Source: Otis tarda (taxonomy: Eukaryota > Chordata > Aves > Otidiformes > Otididae). Taken from it: 64,000 nucleotides of DNA. Where the stretch lies: NCBI GenBank assembly GCA_026413225.1, contig CM048553.1, forward strand, positions 101,104,690 to 101,168,689, given 5' to 3'. Both the position numbers and the translations under genes were made by a program. The notes beneath the pieces were generated by a model. It was not told the origin of the DNA. It ran no database searches and saw only the letters and a list, made by a program, of their open reading frames with translations. Of this stretch, positions 48,478-63,159 are shown piece after piece (the first letter of the stretch is position 1; each line of letters starts with the position of its first letter).

Positions 48478-51400
48478 ACAGACAGTTGATTTCAGTGACT
48501 GAACAGAAGAACTGTGCATGAATATGTAAGGAGATAATGTGACCTTTGATCATCTGATGATTTGATACATTGTCTGTGAGGCAGTTGAAGGAACTAGCTC
48601 TGATAGGAGCCACGTGGGCCACGTGGCCTGAAGGAATACCATCCTGACAGGGAGGTTTAGTAAAACTTGGAAAACGTAAAAATAGAAGGAAAGAAGGAAA
48701 AGAGGGAGCTATTTTAATAGGAAAACAGCACATTTTCAGCGGGGCCCGTTTGGAAAAGCTGATAACCTTTCCCAGAAGCTTGATGTACCCCCCCTTCCTT
48801 GTGAAAAACCATGCTCATTTGCAGAAACCATCAAATAAAAAAGGTTCAGTTTCTGGGTAGAACATGAATATTTGTGGTACTAACATCTGTGGTGGCCTTT
48901 CAATTTACTAGACCAGAAGCAAAGAACAGAAGGAATTGGGCCAGTCTAGTGGTTGAGAGTCTTTATGGCTTCCAAACCACACAAGGCCTCACTTCTGTTG
49001 TTTATATAAATTTTTTACTTAGGATGGTTCCAAGAAAAAATATTTGACTTTTTCTTAGAAGCAGCATGTCCAAGATATGAGGTTTTTATGATCTACTGCA
49101 TATTAGGTCTCCTATTTATTTAGATTTCCCAAGATGCTCCAGTATCATTCTCAGATTTCAGAGATGTATGTAAAGACTACAGATAAGAAACCATGACAGA
49201 AAGTCGTATTGACCTGAAGGGTGGATGAGCAACAGAGTGGGAAATCAGAATCCTTTCGGCCTGCAGGTATTTAAATCCTCCCCACGTATGGGTGCCTCTG
49301 CTGTGCTGCTGATTGATTATGTGAATAATAATCCATTTTATTTTCCAAGAATCCTTTTCTTTGAAGATGACCTGCTCAGAATTGATGAAAGATCATGGGT
49401 TTCCTCCCTTTGACAGATGGCTGGTTTCTCCTAAAACTTCAACTCTCTTCAGCACAACTCAGTTGTCTTGGTTCCTGCTGCCCACTCTTACCCATCGCTT
49501 CCCCTGACTTCAGTGGATAGCCTCCTGGAGCAAGTTGGAAGGAAGATAGCTGAGACTGATGCTGAGTTAGGAAACATTTAATCTTCATGTAGCTGAGAAG
49601 TAAATGAGGAGCCATTTCTCATGGTTAATTAATAGCACATGCTTTGCAAAATGAAGTGCATCTTATAGGCTGGAGTCTCCTCTGGCTTTACAGCAGTGTG
49701 ATTCCAAATGGCTCCTGTGGAGCTGCTCCAGGTTTTTCACAGGGAAAATAGATTCAGGTCCAGCGAATGGAAATTAATGTTCATGTAAGGTGGTCCAGCT
49801 GACCATGCTGTTTTCATTCAAAGTACCTAAATGCTGAGTTCCTAGAACCAGTGCCCGAAAATGTGGAAGTGGGTTTGGTAAGTGTTTCTGGAGAAATTGG
49901 AATAAACCCAACATTTCCCTATGAATATTTAGTCTTCTTTTCAGCACTGTGGGAGGTTTGGGCTGCTGCTTTGCACATTTTTTTAAGTGCCTTTCGCTTT
50001 GAGACACCTAGGGCAAAGGCCTCAGGCATTGATATTATCTGTTTTCCTAAGAAGAGTTTTTTCCATACCACATTAAAAAAAAAGTGCTTCTGTGGATTGC
50101 TAGGGAATGCCGTGGTCTTTGTGTGTAAAAATCCCCACTGTCATCACTGAAAAGCTGCATGTAGAATAAGAGTAGGCCATGCCGTATGGATTTGTGAACA
50201 GAATGAGTTGTGTAGGGCCTGTAACAGTTCAGAGGACAGCCAGCTATGCCAGCTCTGATGGGCAAGACGAGAATAAGAATAAAACAACCAGTGTAGACAA
50301 AAAAGAATCTGATGTCTTAGCTACCAAAGTGAAGTCTGAGAGAAGACATATTTGAATTGTCTCAGAGGTAACTTTGGTATAAGTACACTGAAATACATAA
50401 AGCCTCAGTTTTTTCTCCTCTGCCCAAAGTGCTTCACAAACAGCATCTAGGTTAACTTTGCCAGTCACTGAAAAGATGCCTAGAAAGAGCAAAAAGTTGA
50501 AAGATGTGCTTGATACTAAAAGGTAGAGGCCATCCAGTAGTTGGAGCACTTAGGGCAAAGTGTATTTTCCAGCTCCAATGGGGACAGTGTTAGGTAACAG
50601 GAGTGAGAACTGTTTCACACTCTTTCATCACCCTGCAGAGCTCTGACTTGTTCTCACAAACGACACAGCGTGCCCCTGCACTCCCAGATGCTCAGGCAGC
50701 CATGCTGAGCGACGAGGGCTCGGGGGAACATCTGGTTCCCTTTTGACTTTGTATTCATGTTCATCATCTTCCTCACAGGGATGGGCTGGGGCAGCGGCAG
50801 CAGCCCAAGGGCCGTGCTGTGAACACACGTCATGACACCGTGCCTCCCTCCCCGTACACGGCTGCACCTCTTACTTTTCCCCATGGAGATCTCCAATCTG
50901 GTGAAAGGTACAGCAGCAATCTATATTCATTTGCTTGTGCTCATCCTGCTAATGCTGTAGGGCATACATTGGCTCACGTGGGAATCTCAGCCATACTAGG
51001 TTGCTCTCGCCCCGTGTCCTAACCCACATTTTCTGTTTGCATACCTTGGTGGTTTAGCATCTGTCTGTATGGCACGCCACCTAAGAAGTCTGTGTGTCTT
51101 CAGAGCAGGCACCTGAGTTCACAGAAGCTGGATGGAAGTCAGATGCTGTTCAATTAAATCCTGTGGAAATCTTGGAGGGTCTTGGCTCCAAAGCCATATA
51201 TTTTTTTTAAAAAAAAACTCTATTTTTGAAGATGTGCTTGGCAAAGTGTTATAAACAAACAAAACCAGTTTGCCCATGGCATATTTGCTCTTCTGAGCAG
51301 GTGATATCAGCTGATGCAGAGATAGGAGTGACGGTGTCTAGAGAAAAGCATAATGAAAGACTCCAGAATTTTCTGTTGAGTGGAGAGATTGATGGTGGAA

Positions 51401-54400
51401 CACCAAGTAGCACCACACCAGAACCAAACAAAAACAATACAAAACCAGGGGAAAAAGAAAAAGAAACAAACAAAAAAGTCAATTCTGCTGGGACAATATA
51501 ATCTGTTTTGCAATTTACCCTCTTTACTATCCAACTGATTTCATGTTTTTATTCCTTTGTTTGGACATTTAATCAGTTTCCCTCAGCGTTTATCGGTGTG
51601 CTGAGTTGCGCTGGTTTTATCTGACCATGAACCGATTTTGTTAAATCACTTCAAGCTGGATACTTTTACTGCACTTTGTACTATTTTTATTTCTGTTTAC
51701 CCTAAATTAATTAGCACCAATGTCAGGCTGGAGCGAAGCGCATAATTCTTCAACCACAGTAAGTGTCCACTGGTTTAACTCAATCAGTACAAGTTTGTCT
51801 GTACACAATGTAAGAGCAGCCAGAGTGGACCAGACCAAAATCCACTTGGTCCTGTACCTTGCCTGATGATCAAAGTGATCCAAAGTGACTGCCTTGGGAC
51901 AGGCATGACATGAGGACAAGCGCATGTCATACCCTTTCTCAAATATTTATGACTCAGGGGCTTCCACTCTTTTGTAGAATAAGTGTGAACACTCTCTTTT
52001 GGTAGTACTTTTTTACTTGCTTTCCCTAATTTTTCCAAGTGACCGTTTATCTCAACACTTACCCAGTCAATCAGGCACCTGGAGAAGGGGTATTGCTCAC
52101 CCTGCCCCAGAGTATATGGATTTAAAGTTTTCTTGAAGAAGACAACCCCTCTTCCTCCCACATCTCTAACATGCTGGGTTTGAGGAGAGGGAAGATCCTC
52201 GCTTTTTCAGCTGCTAGCATTAGGTGGCCCCAACTTCTCCTTGGGAAATTGCAATTCAAAGAATCAAAAGTGCTTTTTTGTATTTCTCCAAGCTTCTGCT
52301 AATCAGATATTTAGTATCTGTAGAGCTGATTAAACCGTCCCTCATTTAATAAGTACTGTTTAATATTGCCCTGACTTCTCAACTTGTACCTTTTAAATGA
52401 GACAATAAAACTCCCACGCAGGTAGCCAAGCCGGCACTACATGTGTTTGCACACAACACCTAAGGATGTGGTACGCCTGTCTGCCTGCCTCCACTTTGTG
52501 TCGGTGAAGGCTGAGCTTTCCTCCAGTGACCAGCCTGAGACCCCTCCAAGGTTTCATTTCAGTTCTCTCTGATTCCCCATTTGCCACCTTTGCCTCCAAG
52601 TTTGGCAATCCAATCTCATGTACGTGATTAAAAGCTGCAGGTAACAACCCCCATGGGGGAAGATGGCTTCTCCCAACCTACCGTAAGTAACCTGGGGCTT
52701 GTAGCTCTTTGCTTCTGATGTTTTCATTGTGCAACAAGCAGGAGGCACCCCCATCCTCGCCAAGGGAGTGCAAAGGCCACCATCGACCAGTGTGTGGCTT
52801 GCACCACGAAGGGTTTTGGAACAGCCACGCTGCTGGGATGGAGTCCCCTGATAATAATAAAATAATGGCTGAGGTTAAGGCAGCTCCACCAGAGCAGCAC
52901 TGTAAAGCACAAAAACACCCTCTCTCAAATCCTGAGCCTCATATGCCTCTGAACATGAATCGTTTTGTCTCGCTGGGGCAAGAGAAGGGAGCTGGCAGGA
53001 GGAGCGGGGTTGCAGGCAGCTGCCAGTTGCCTTTGCACAGCATGATAGCTAATGCGAGCGGGAACTTCCCTCCCTGTTAACAAACAGGCAGCACTTCACC
53101 TCTGTTGTGCCAAGAGGTATTTGTTTCACATTGCTGTGGCATAAACTTTCAAGATCTTAATGTGTTATGTCAGAAAAATGAGCTTTGTTTCATACTTCCA
53201 GTGTCTGAAGGTGGTGGTGAGGAGGAGGGAGCAAGAGCAGAGGAGGCTGTTATTGGCAGCAGCTCTGCTGGGGAAAAAAAATCCAAAACCTGGCCCTTTT
53301 TCTCCTCTGCAAGAGCAACTGAGCTCAGAACCTTTGTCACTTGCAGGTGACAGCCACCTTCCCGGTGACACTTCAGGGACTGTCCTGATGGGCCAGGCCT
53401 AATGAGGATAATGATGGTACGAAGGTTGCGGGGAAGGCGTAAAGCATCCAAGGGCATTTCTCCTGGCTGCACCGGTGGTCTCACTTGGGCTGTACCCCCT
53501 GGGCCAGCCGGCACCAGTATGGCCCCAACTTCAGAGGGTGCAACCCTGCCACGTCACAGCCCTCACAGGCCTGCGCTGCCGGGCTGCCCAGACAGCACTG
53601 TGCCGCAGCTGCATCATGCCTTGTTTAATTTTTTTTTTTTTTTTTTTTCCCAGATAACACTCTGGCCCCCCTGCGCTAGCAGCTCGCAGGGAAAAAAGTA
53701 GACTTCCATGAAAATCTCAATAGCTCCAGCTGCTGATCCAAAAACAGGATATGGATTTCAAACCTGCAATATGTATGTATACATATATATAGTAGTGACA
53801 TAACTGGGAAAGGAAAAGCAGTTTACTCTCTCTGTTTTTTATTATGTGTAATCTCAGCAGGCAATCAAAAGGTATTCACCCACCACAGGGGCCAGAAAAC
53901 AATATATTTGTACTCTTATCAGACACAGGCATTGACTTAAGGGAGGCCCTGGGGTTACCCCTCCCAGAGCAGCCTTCAGATTTGGCACAAATAGTTCGTG
54001 TACAAACACAGGCTTTGGCGCACATTACCCTTCCCAGTCCTTTAAAAACGCGTTTTCATCATGGTCCCAGGCTAACAGACTTTGCTCTGGGCTCTGCTGC
54101 CTGCTCATAGGTGGTTACAGGGGTTTGCCCCTTGCTTTCCTGCAGCTTTGTTGGCTTCGCAGTGGCACGTTTGCACAAGGGGATTCTTGTGCAATGTCCT
54201 TAGATATCTCTTATCTTTTGGAAAGAGGCTAGGTCTTTTAATAGTCTAAAGGTGTGCTTTCCGCCCTTTGGGTCACTTCTGCGTCACGGCTATTCCAAAT
54301 TATTTCTGGTTGTTTCCTGAAAGCCCTGCTGTGCAAGGCCTGTTTATGATGGGGCTTGTTAAGCTTCTGGGCTTGACTTTCAGAGGGTGGCAGGAGAAAT

Positions 54401-57400
54401 GACCTGGCACCACAAGCTACCATCTACACTCTGAGGACATGGGCCCATCTTGAGGAGAGCTCTGGGGTGAGAGCCTGGCTCCAGCCACCTGCCAAAGCAG
54501 GCTAGACATGTAGGGCCTGGTCTCTGGAGACCTGCTCTGAGGTCTTGGTACGTCAAGGTTGATCTTGGCTAGCTGCTCTCTGTGCAGAGGTGGGCGTCAA
54601 GTCCCCGGCATGGGCACCTCTGCCCTTGGGTAAAGCTCAGATCCTGAGTGCATTTCCCTCTGCTGCTGGGACAGAGGTCCCAAGCAAGCCATTGGCCTCC
54701 CCGTGACCATCCGTTATCTCAGGACATCAAAGAAGGCATGAATTCAGAGATCAGTGCGCTTGTTGGGATGGTTTCCTATCACTGACTTGTAACCTAGCCA
54801 TAAAGCTGCAATCACACCTTCAAACAACGCCTTGTTCATGGAGTGTATTTCAAAGACTGCCAGATCTGGCTGGCAGAATGGGGTCCCATATATGAATTAA
54901 AGTCTTTACTTTTTTCTTCTAGAAGTTTTCAAGAATGCTAGTGACAGAAGAGGAAGGGAGGGAGGCAAATTAAGAACTTTTTATACATTAGGAAGGTAAA
55001 TGAAGCAAGTGAATGCAAAGACAAAGAGATGAAAGTCATATTTTATGGTAAGCATCATGCAAGAGCTTCTTATTGGTGATGGGTGCGCAAAATAAGACAC
55101 CAGAAGCCAATGAAAGAAACTATTGTTAATACTCTGTCTAGAAATGATAGTTAGTACTGTGACTTTCTTTTTTCCCCCACTGATTAAATAATTTATATCA
55201 GAATACTTTTGTAATTTGAGTCTGTCAGATGGGAGCTCTTTTATATATAAATATATTTTTTTCTTTCCTGCTTTCTAATTAGCAAGATACAAAACAGAAC
55301 AGTAATGTATTACACAGGTGGAGAAGTGACATTGTCTGGAGAGCCTTGGTGTGTCCTGATTCCCAAGGAGGAGCGCTGCAATACCGTGCTTGGGAAGCCC
55401 AGACTCCCCTCTTTCCAGCAGCTAAAGAGTTAAAGAGATAGATCAAAGTGAAAAAAAAGGAAAATATTCCTTTCAAGCTTTGAAACACTGTTGCCACCAT
55501 GGAGAAGAGTAGTAGAAAATTAATAAGGTGTTGTTGGAGCAGATGCATGACCTGCAGTATAGTACAGAGGGCAAGAGTTCAAATATAAATAAATATGTAT
55601 GGCTGTGCTATGTCTTATTAGATAAGAGTGCTGTCTCGTAAGCAGTTTAGGTGCAACGAAGTGGCATCTGTAGTACTTGCGAGACAAGGAGCTGTAACAT
55701 AAACAAGCCTCCTGATTAAGCCTGGGATTTTCTAAGAGGCCAGCAGGAGCTGGGAGCAAGATTTGCCGTTTCATCTCTCTGGGATGAAGGTATCACGAGT
55801 GGCGAGAGAGGGGAATGAGACTCCTGCAGTGATTCTGGCAGGATCATTGTCATTTGGGAGGCAAGATCACTGGGTTCGGCATCCCAAAAGACTCCCTGTG
55901 AACAAAACTCCCATATGTTTCAATGGAAAAGTTAAACTGCCATCCCACAAGGTGCACAGCGGGTGGTAAGTCTCCTCAGCTTCCATTTCCCCAGGTCAAA
56001 ACCTCAAGAGAGGTAACACAATGCATGGGTCTGGGGGGATGTATTTTGGAGTCATTGTTTGAGTGTCCCAAAGCCATTGAGCACTTGGGCCTGGTGACAG
56101 ATCAATGGCAACTGGTGTAGACCAGTCTTCCCCAAGATAACCTGCGGAAGCTGAGACCCATTTGTGTCCAGATCTATTTCAAATAAATCTGACAGAAATC
56201 ATTTCACAGTAATTTCTGAGTCAGAGGATAATTTGAAAGTTATGTTTAAAAGTATATGAATTTTATCACAATTAGATCTTCATTATGAGCTCTTTTTTTT
56301 TTTTTTTCTGCCTGGTGGACTCACTTGGGAAAAAAAAGCAAGTATAATTTGAGACTGAACTGAGCTGATTACAAATAGTCTTAAGAATACAAAATTGACA
56401 CAGACAAAAAAATAGATTATCATTCTTCATCAGTCACAAATAAACTTCACCTCAGATTTTCCACTTGATTTGACTTTCCTCTATTTTTCAGCCAAATATT
56501 TCCCAAATAGTTTCAATGACCCAAAACAAGCATTTTTCACAAGATGAATTTCTCTGCTGCAGAAGTTCATTCATCCTTAAGCAGACTCCTGGAAAGCCAT
56601 GGGCAAGACTTGTCAAGTAATTTGGAAACAAAATGTAGGCAAAAGATGGAATCGGCTCCACACAAGTTTTGCCCCTCCCCATTCTGCCTCCCTTCTCTAG
56701 CTTTATAGAGGGGGATTAGTGACACAGATAAGCCACGGGAGTAAAGCTCGAGTGGTTTGTACATGTCACCAGAACCCCTACAGAAAAATGCAGCTTTATA
56801 ATATGTACAATTTCAGTTTAGTTTATTATTTATAATACCTGGGTACCAACAAAAAAGCTCAGACACTAATGCAAAGTTTTTAATTTCCTAGTGCGTTGAC
56901 ATCACTTACTGTCTTTCTCCATGTGTTTTTATTTGTTTGATCTTCTATAAATTTTTCTCTTTGTTCTTCAGATGGAATAGCAAATCTAGTTCATTCCGAA
57001 GACACTTCTGCTGCTATAAAGTAACTGAGGCACCTTTAAAAATTTAGAGTTTTAAGTGTGATAGCATGCCCCATAAGAATATTTATATTAATAAAGGACA
57101 CAGTATCATCTTGTTCTGTGGAAATCTGAAATTCCACTAATTTATAAGAATATCTATCTCAACCATCTGTGTTATTTTAATGTAGACAATTTATTGGAGT
57201 CAAGGAAGTAAATATTCTGTTCCTCTTCAAGTTCAGTGTGTGATTTCGGCTATGCCAACATCTGCAAACTTTTCTTCCTTTCTAACACCTTCATATTGAG
57301 GTGTCTCTGTTGAAGCTTTTAGCGCAGATTTCTGGTCACGGGTTTGCAGCACTTGCTGACTGTGTGTCCTACTTTCACCTTATCTTACCTATGGCTGGGT

Positions 57401-57946
57401 CTGTCAATATTTTAAAGGGAAGCTGGTGGTTGTCTCTTACCATAAACTTGTGGTCAGACCAGGTTTTTAACTGCTCAGGGAAAGAACAAGGCCAATGGTG
57501 GCTGATGGTATGTGGATGATAGAAGACTTGGGATTTTGGGTGAGGGATTTGGCAGGGCCAGGGAGCAGCAGGTATCAGCTAGTACTGAGAAGGGGAAAGC
57601 ATTTGGCCAGAGGAGGGCTAGTGACCATCAAAATAGAGGAAGGACCAGTGTAGGAGGCAAGGTGCTGCTGGAGGACCAGAGTTATCCATCCAGCATATGG
57701 CCACAGGGACATCTCAATAGTGAGATGTACTGTTGGACTGGGATCCCACCTGGAAGCAGGGACATATGCTGAGCAACGTTGTCCTCCCTCGCTATGTATG
57801 CCTGTCACTCACTCCACCTCCTTCTTAGCAGGGACTGTTGCCATCCCAGACACACAGCCCCGCAGCTTCTATCTTTGCAATTTAAAGTGTGGGAGCCCTA
57901 CCTTTATCTCAGCCCTGTACCCGTCTTTCTTCCTTCTCTTGCCATT

Positions 57947-57962
57947 CACACACACACACACA
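57947..57962 (+). repeat. (CA)8 microsatellite
   Basis: A perfect CA dinucleotide run of about 16 bp in intergenic DNA. Confidence 0.9.
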
Positions 57963-59362
57963 GAGCTAAAAGAAATCAGTGCAGAATCAGTGGTCAGGAG
58001 AATTATGAATAATAAAAGATCCCAGAAACTCTAAAAGGAGCAAGAAAAACCCTGAACAGTTGCGAGACCATTGCTAGAGACGGGTCACAGCATTGCAAGG
58101 ATTAACAAAGAGAGATCAGAAGTGTTGACTAGACACTTTTGTTCTGTATTTGCAATGAAGCTGGAGGGTGTATCTATCCCATCTGACGTTTCTGCGGGAG
58201 CAGAACATTTATCTCTGCAACAAAGGAAGATCTGAGGCAGCACCTGCTAAAATTAAGCTTTCCCAAAACCAGCTCTATTAATTTGCACCCAGGAGTTTTA
58301 AAGGAAGTGGCTAAGGAACTTTCTGAAACACCCTCATTAATAATTCACAGATGTCGGGAGAATGAGTTAATTCTTGAGTCTGAAGGTCAGCAAACACGGC
58401 TCTAAAGGGAAAAAAAAACTGCTAGAAAGGGGGAAAAAAAAGTAATATAGAGAAGTAGAGACCAGCTAGGCTGACAGTTCCAAATACAGCTTGTAAACAG
58501 ATTTTTAGGGCAACTATAATGAAAGATTTAGAGCCTAAGTGTATATGCATACATCCATAGAAAACAAAGGCTAGCCATAAAAAAATGCATAGTTGTAGTT
58601 CAAATACCTTGCTGAGGCTTAGGATTCGAGGTTTCATAAACTCAAATTATGGAGGTTACTGTAAATGAGGCCAAAGGACAGTTTGGTGCCTGTGTGTTGC
58701 TCACAGTGGGAGGCTGGTCTGGGGATGCTGCTGCCCCAGACGTCCCTCTATCCCCGGGGAGGACACAGTAAGGCTGATGGAAGACACTTGCCTTTGGATC
58801 AGGGAGACAAAATCCTTGACCCATGTCCCGAGTGGTTCTACAACCCAAACGGCTGCTGGCAGGTATCTCCAGATATCTCAGGGCTGAGGTTTATAATTGC
58901 TATTTTTGTTTTAGAGGATCCACTTTCCTGCAAATCTGAACAGCATTTTTATTATTATTTCCAGTTGTTACTTGATTCTTATTATAGTTCAGCACTGACG
59001 TCAGCAATAAACAATAATAGGATTGTGAACTATTGCTCTTTCTAATAAAATTATGTTTCTTCTCTGCATTATAAATCTAATAGCTATTACATCAGTACCC
59101 ATAAATATATATCATTGCTTACCTTTTTAATATATACAGGGCATTGCATGCCCCAACAGAAAATAATCAGATTTTTCTTATAAGTTAGCCACAGCCATTA
59201 TTAGATCATGAATGCCTAATAAGTAGAAGTAGAGGATATAATTAATGGGCAGGTTTCATATCATTTTCTCCTTTTGAAGAGGGAGAAAGAGGTGGCTTTT
59301 ACCTGCTTTTCTTTCCCCTCTAAAGCTGCAGCGTCTGTCCTCAGCATTTCTCCACACTTTTC

Positions 59363-59398
59363 CTTTCCCTTTCTTCATTTCTTTCCCTTTCTTCATTT
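59363..59398 (+). repeat. Perfect 18-bp tandem duplication
   Basis: The 18-bp unit CTTTCCCTTTCTTCATTT occurs twice in direct succession with no mismatch. The perfect identity suggests a recent slippage or duplication event in a pyrimidine-rich stretch. Confidence 0.95.
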
Positions 59399-59939
59399 GA
59401 GGGTAAATGCCAGTGAAATGGCTTGATATAAAGGCAATGCAATTTCTCCAGTGCAGTGCCATCAAAAAATCCTCTCCTCCCTGAGAAAGATCTGAAACAG
59501 CCCTTTCCTCCATCGTTTTGTGCTAACGCTCATCCTTGCTGCCCTTGTGGCCAAGCATCACCACTCCTTCCCCTGTCCACCACTGGCGAGGTCCCCTTTC
59601 CCTGTTCCCCCATTTTTTGGCAATACACCCTTCAGCCATGCCCTCCAAGATGGCCTAACTTCATGGTGCTCATCCTCAGTCTCTGGGACATGAGTGCCCA
59701 AAGGCCTAAGGCTGGGGCTCACGTCCCAAGCGGGGCTGCCATGATGGCACCGCTACCCCAGACCCTTTCCAAAGATCCTAGCATCCCCTTGCGAGCCCAT
59801 CACCGAGTCTTTCTGGAGAAGATGTGCCTGGCAGCACCCCGGGGCAGCACGCGACATGAACGCGGCTGTGATCTATGGAAGCGCGTGCGAGATCTGTATA
59901 AATAAGGCAGATCTCCCCCTCCGCCCCCCCCTCCTCCTC

Positions 59940-60560
59940 TCTCTCTCAGTGCTGATTAATGTGTTGAATGAAACCTTTAAATGTTTGATTTCAAAGCAGA
60001 GGGATTTTTTCTCCCCTCTCTCCGCCTATCTGTAAAGAAGAAAAAAAAATGCGATCATGTGGGAAATGTTGATTTTAATGGAAAAATTGCATTGTGCCGA
60101 CTTTCATAGAGTAGAAAATCCACAGAGTGAGACTTCAGGCTTGGCACCTGCTCCAGAACCTTCCTGATGAAGCAAAGGTTGTCTTCATTAAGAGCATTAA
60201 TATTCATGCAGCATGGTAATTTTGACACAGAAAAGGTCTCTGTAACCTTTTCTTGTGTGAGAATTTTTTACTTCTCAAGGAAATTACAGTCCAGCAATGA
60301 CTTAATTAATGCTGGGTTTCTTCAGCGGATTTTGAAGAGCTGTCAGTTTGGGCTTGCGGTAGCTGTCAAGCAGGGAGAGGGCTCAGGCTCGGTAGATTGA
60401 AGGGAGGGAGGGAAGACACCCGAGCCCCCAGCATAGATCCTCGCAGCCGGGGTGGAGTAATGACGGGGGGAGGATGGGGGGACACACACCTTCCACATTA
60501 GTTTTAATTTAGCAACCTGCTTTCCCTGCTGCCCGGTCATTTATTATTGGCATAAAGCTT
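59940..60560. promoter_or_regulatory. Candidate conserved non-coding/enhancer block 3
   Basis: This is the most enhancer-like stretch by eye. Cores include GCTGATTAATGTG, GTTTGATTTCAAAG, CATTAATATTCATGCAGC (overlapping homeobox and octamer-like sites), GGTAATTTTGACAC and GACTTAATTAATGCTGGG. It lacks transposon sequence. No gene is present in or near it, so a long-range role, for example on TSHZ1, is only inferred. Confidence 0.3.
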
Positions 60561-61171
60561 GAATTAGTCCTCCATTTCTCACTTGGCTTATTTGTTATTT
60601 TTATTGTTATTATTGCTATTTTATAATTTTCATTTTGTTCTCATCTTCCTCTAGCTGCACACGTAGAAGCTCTCAGGAGGAGCCCGCTTTGAACGGTGCA
60701 CAGCCTCTGTTGCTCGCACGGGGAAGAAAGAGAGAAGCACCCTTCTGCTTTTAGCAAAATATTTATATATATGCATATACATACATAATCAGATGAAAAT
60801 ACTCCAAAGAAATGAGATCTGCTGCCAAAGAGGAGCAGCAGAAAGTGGTATTTTTTTTAAATCAAAGTTTACATTCTTCTCCAGTGATGTCAATCATGTT
60901 TGTAGACGTGCAAAATTGACGCAATTTGGCGTGCGGCACAGGATGCGGCAGCAAAGGAAGGAGCTTCTGATTTCTCCCTCTGTTCCTTCGGTTTGATTTT
61001 TTTGGGGTAGTTTTGGAGGAGATCATTTTAGAATCGCTCGTTTCCTCTTGCTGTCTTCTTTTTCTTTCTCCAGGTAGCTCTGAAGTGTCCTGGCTCCTTT
61101 TCTGGATCCAGGACTACTCTCTGGGCTGGGCTTTTCTGCCTCAGTCCCTTCCATTTGGCCGGCTTTGCTGC

Positions 61172-61205
61172 GGCAGGGCACACCACCAGGCAGGGCACAC
61201 CACAA
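61172..61205 (+). repeat. 17-bp tandem duplication
   Basis: The unit GGCAGGGCACACCACCA is followed directly by a copy with one difference in its last bases (GGCAGGGCACACCACAA). It is a small local duplication without coding meaning. Confidence 0.9.
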
Positions 61206-63159
61206 CCTTCTCCTTCCCGCTGGAGACGAAGAAGAGGACTTCAGCAGCAAGATACTGAAGGCAAATTCAATTAGCCAGCACTCAAGCTGCAAATCTTCCT
61301 CTCCCAAATGGCTTTGAGAAGAAACTGAAGTTTTGTTTTTCTATCAAATATATTCAAAATAACTGAGTTTTCTTTGGTAGCAGTATTTAAAGGATGCTTC
61401 TTTCACCTGGAAATGAATGGTCCCAAGGTGACTCTCTTCCAGCCATCAAAATCTGGATGTCCAAAGACCCTTCCTCCCAGTCCCAGGAAATACAAGAGTT
61501 TTTTGATTATTCTCTAATATAAATGAGGCAGCAGTGTTATGCCAGCACCTTGTTTAAAGGTGATGCAGAAGGCTAAAATGAACATTTAAATTACATCCTT
61601 GAGGTATGAGCGTTTTGAATATTTTAAGAAGGGAGACTGCATGTGACTTTCATTTCAGCCAGCTATAGCCCTTTATTCGTTATTTCTTTTATTGTCAGAA
61701 GCGAAATCCCAACAATGCTGCTGATTCAAATTTCTGTTTCACATGTTGGCACCTTGAAATTCACAGGTAAGCTGCAAAGTAGGTGAAACCAGGGCTAATG
61801 CAGCAAAGAAGCGCTGAATGACACAAGTAACAAAACCGAAGGATGTTCAGCTGAAAAACATACATTATAACATATAGAGAGGCGTATAAATATACAAATA
61901 TTTTTAGATAATCTGCACATTCTCCTTCACCCATTTTACCTCTTGTTTAGCCATTGCCCTTTTACTGTGGACATTTTAGTATGCAGGATTCACTGAGTTT
62001 CAAAGTAGGGGGCCCCAGAAATGGATACCTTAAAAAAAAAAACCCAAAGAGGGTGATGAAGAAAAGGCTCTATGGCCACTTAGACATGCAAAATCTCTAA
62101 AGATTGGCACTTCCAGCACCACCATTGTGGTCTAGAGGACCACAAAAAAGAAGAAGACCAAGAGTCATCACACCGAAAGCACCATACAAAGCTCTCCTAC
62201 GCACACTGTGGGGTTCATCTCAGACATCAATTTCAGGACACCTTTTCAAAAGATTTATTTAAGGATACACTGCTAAAAAGGGAGATCCTAGTGAAATATG
62301 ACTGCTTTGGGTAACAAACTGAGAGTTTGTTAGAAGTTGAGTAAGGTGATAAAATGATCAATAGAGTCAATAGAGTACCAGAGTATCAGTTGGGGTCTTA
62401 GGAGGCTCTGGCCCTTTTCTAGATTAGCTTTCATCAGGCATCATGTCACTCCTCCCCACCTGCGCGGTGCTCTCTGGAAAGCACTTGGAGATGGAGATGC
62501 TGTTGCTATGCCCAACCGACTGCCCCTCCTGCTGCCTCACCTGGAATGATCCACTTGTTTCAGTGATTACACTCGCTTTTTCTCTCTGTTGTCTTAACAT
62601 TTAACATAGTGCTAACTTGCACTTTTTTGCCAGCTACTAACCAGCATTTTTACTGAGGGTGATCTCATGATGCTGGAGTCCAAGTGAATAGAGGGTGGCA
62701 CCCAAGGGGACTAGGATCAACAACCAACAATATCTAAGATGAAGATCACATTTAGTCCCATTCAGACACCGGCTAAGACTGCTCCCAATTTTGAATTCCT
62801 CACCGAAAGCCAGGCACCTCCAGAAGGACAATTTTTGCTGAAGAGCAGCGATTTCGCATGGGTATCTTGCAGAATGCTGTTTCAGTAATAAACCATTTGG
62901 TACAGTCCAACATCCAGTCCCGCTTCACAAAGCTCTCTAACTTGCCTTTCCTGTACTAGAGAAAAGAGACAAGAACATTTTCCTGATCAAAATGTGATCT
63001 CTTTTCAGGTACCAAAGCTGTGCTTAGAGCAAAATGAGGTTTTATTTATGCACACAGGCTAGAAGGATTGCTGCAAAGGGAATTTTCTAGTCCAGGGGAC
63101 AAATAATAGGAGTTATATTTCTTATCATCACGGCAAATGAAATAAATACCTAATATTTC

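Larger units (their letters stand above)
48478..59939. other. Intergenic DNA, no gene recognised
   Basis: No domain, splice structure or RNA gene could be supported. Simple repeats include a T-run at about 53629-53648, TATA/TACA-rich sequence near 53770-53790, an AC run at 57947 and a tandem duplication at 59363. A CTGACTTCAGTGGATAG motif near 49503 resembles the core of family B inverted-repeat fossils. Confidence 0.55.

Noticed and set aside
48311..48733. 140-residue frame on the - strand ending in LINE-like residues
   Set aside because: Its C-terminal half is the end of CR1 ORF2 in the fragment at 48260-48477 and the rest is unrelated flanking sequence, so it is not a host gene.
51226..51501. 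91-residue Lys/Thr/Asn-rich frame
   Set aside because: No domain, no splice context and simple A-rich composition at its end; most likely random.
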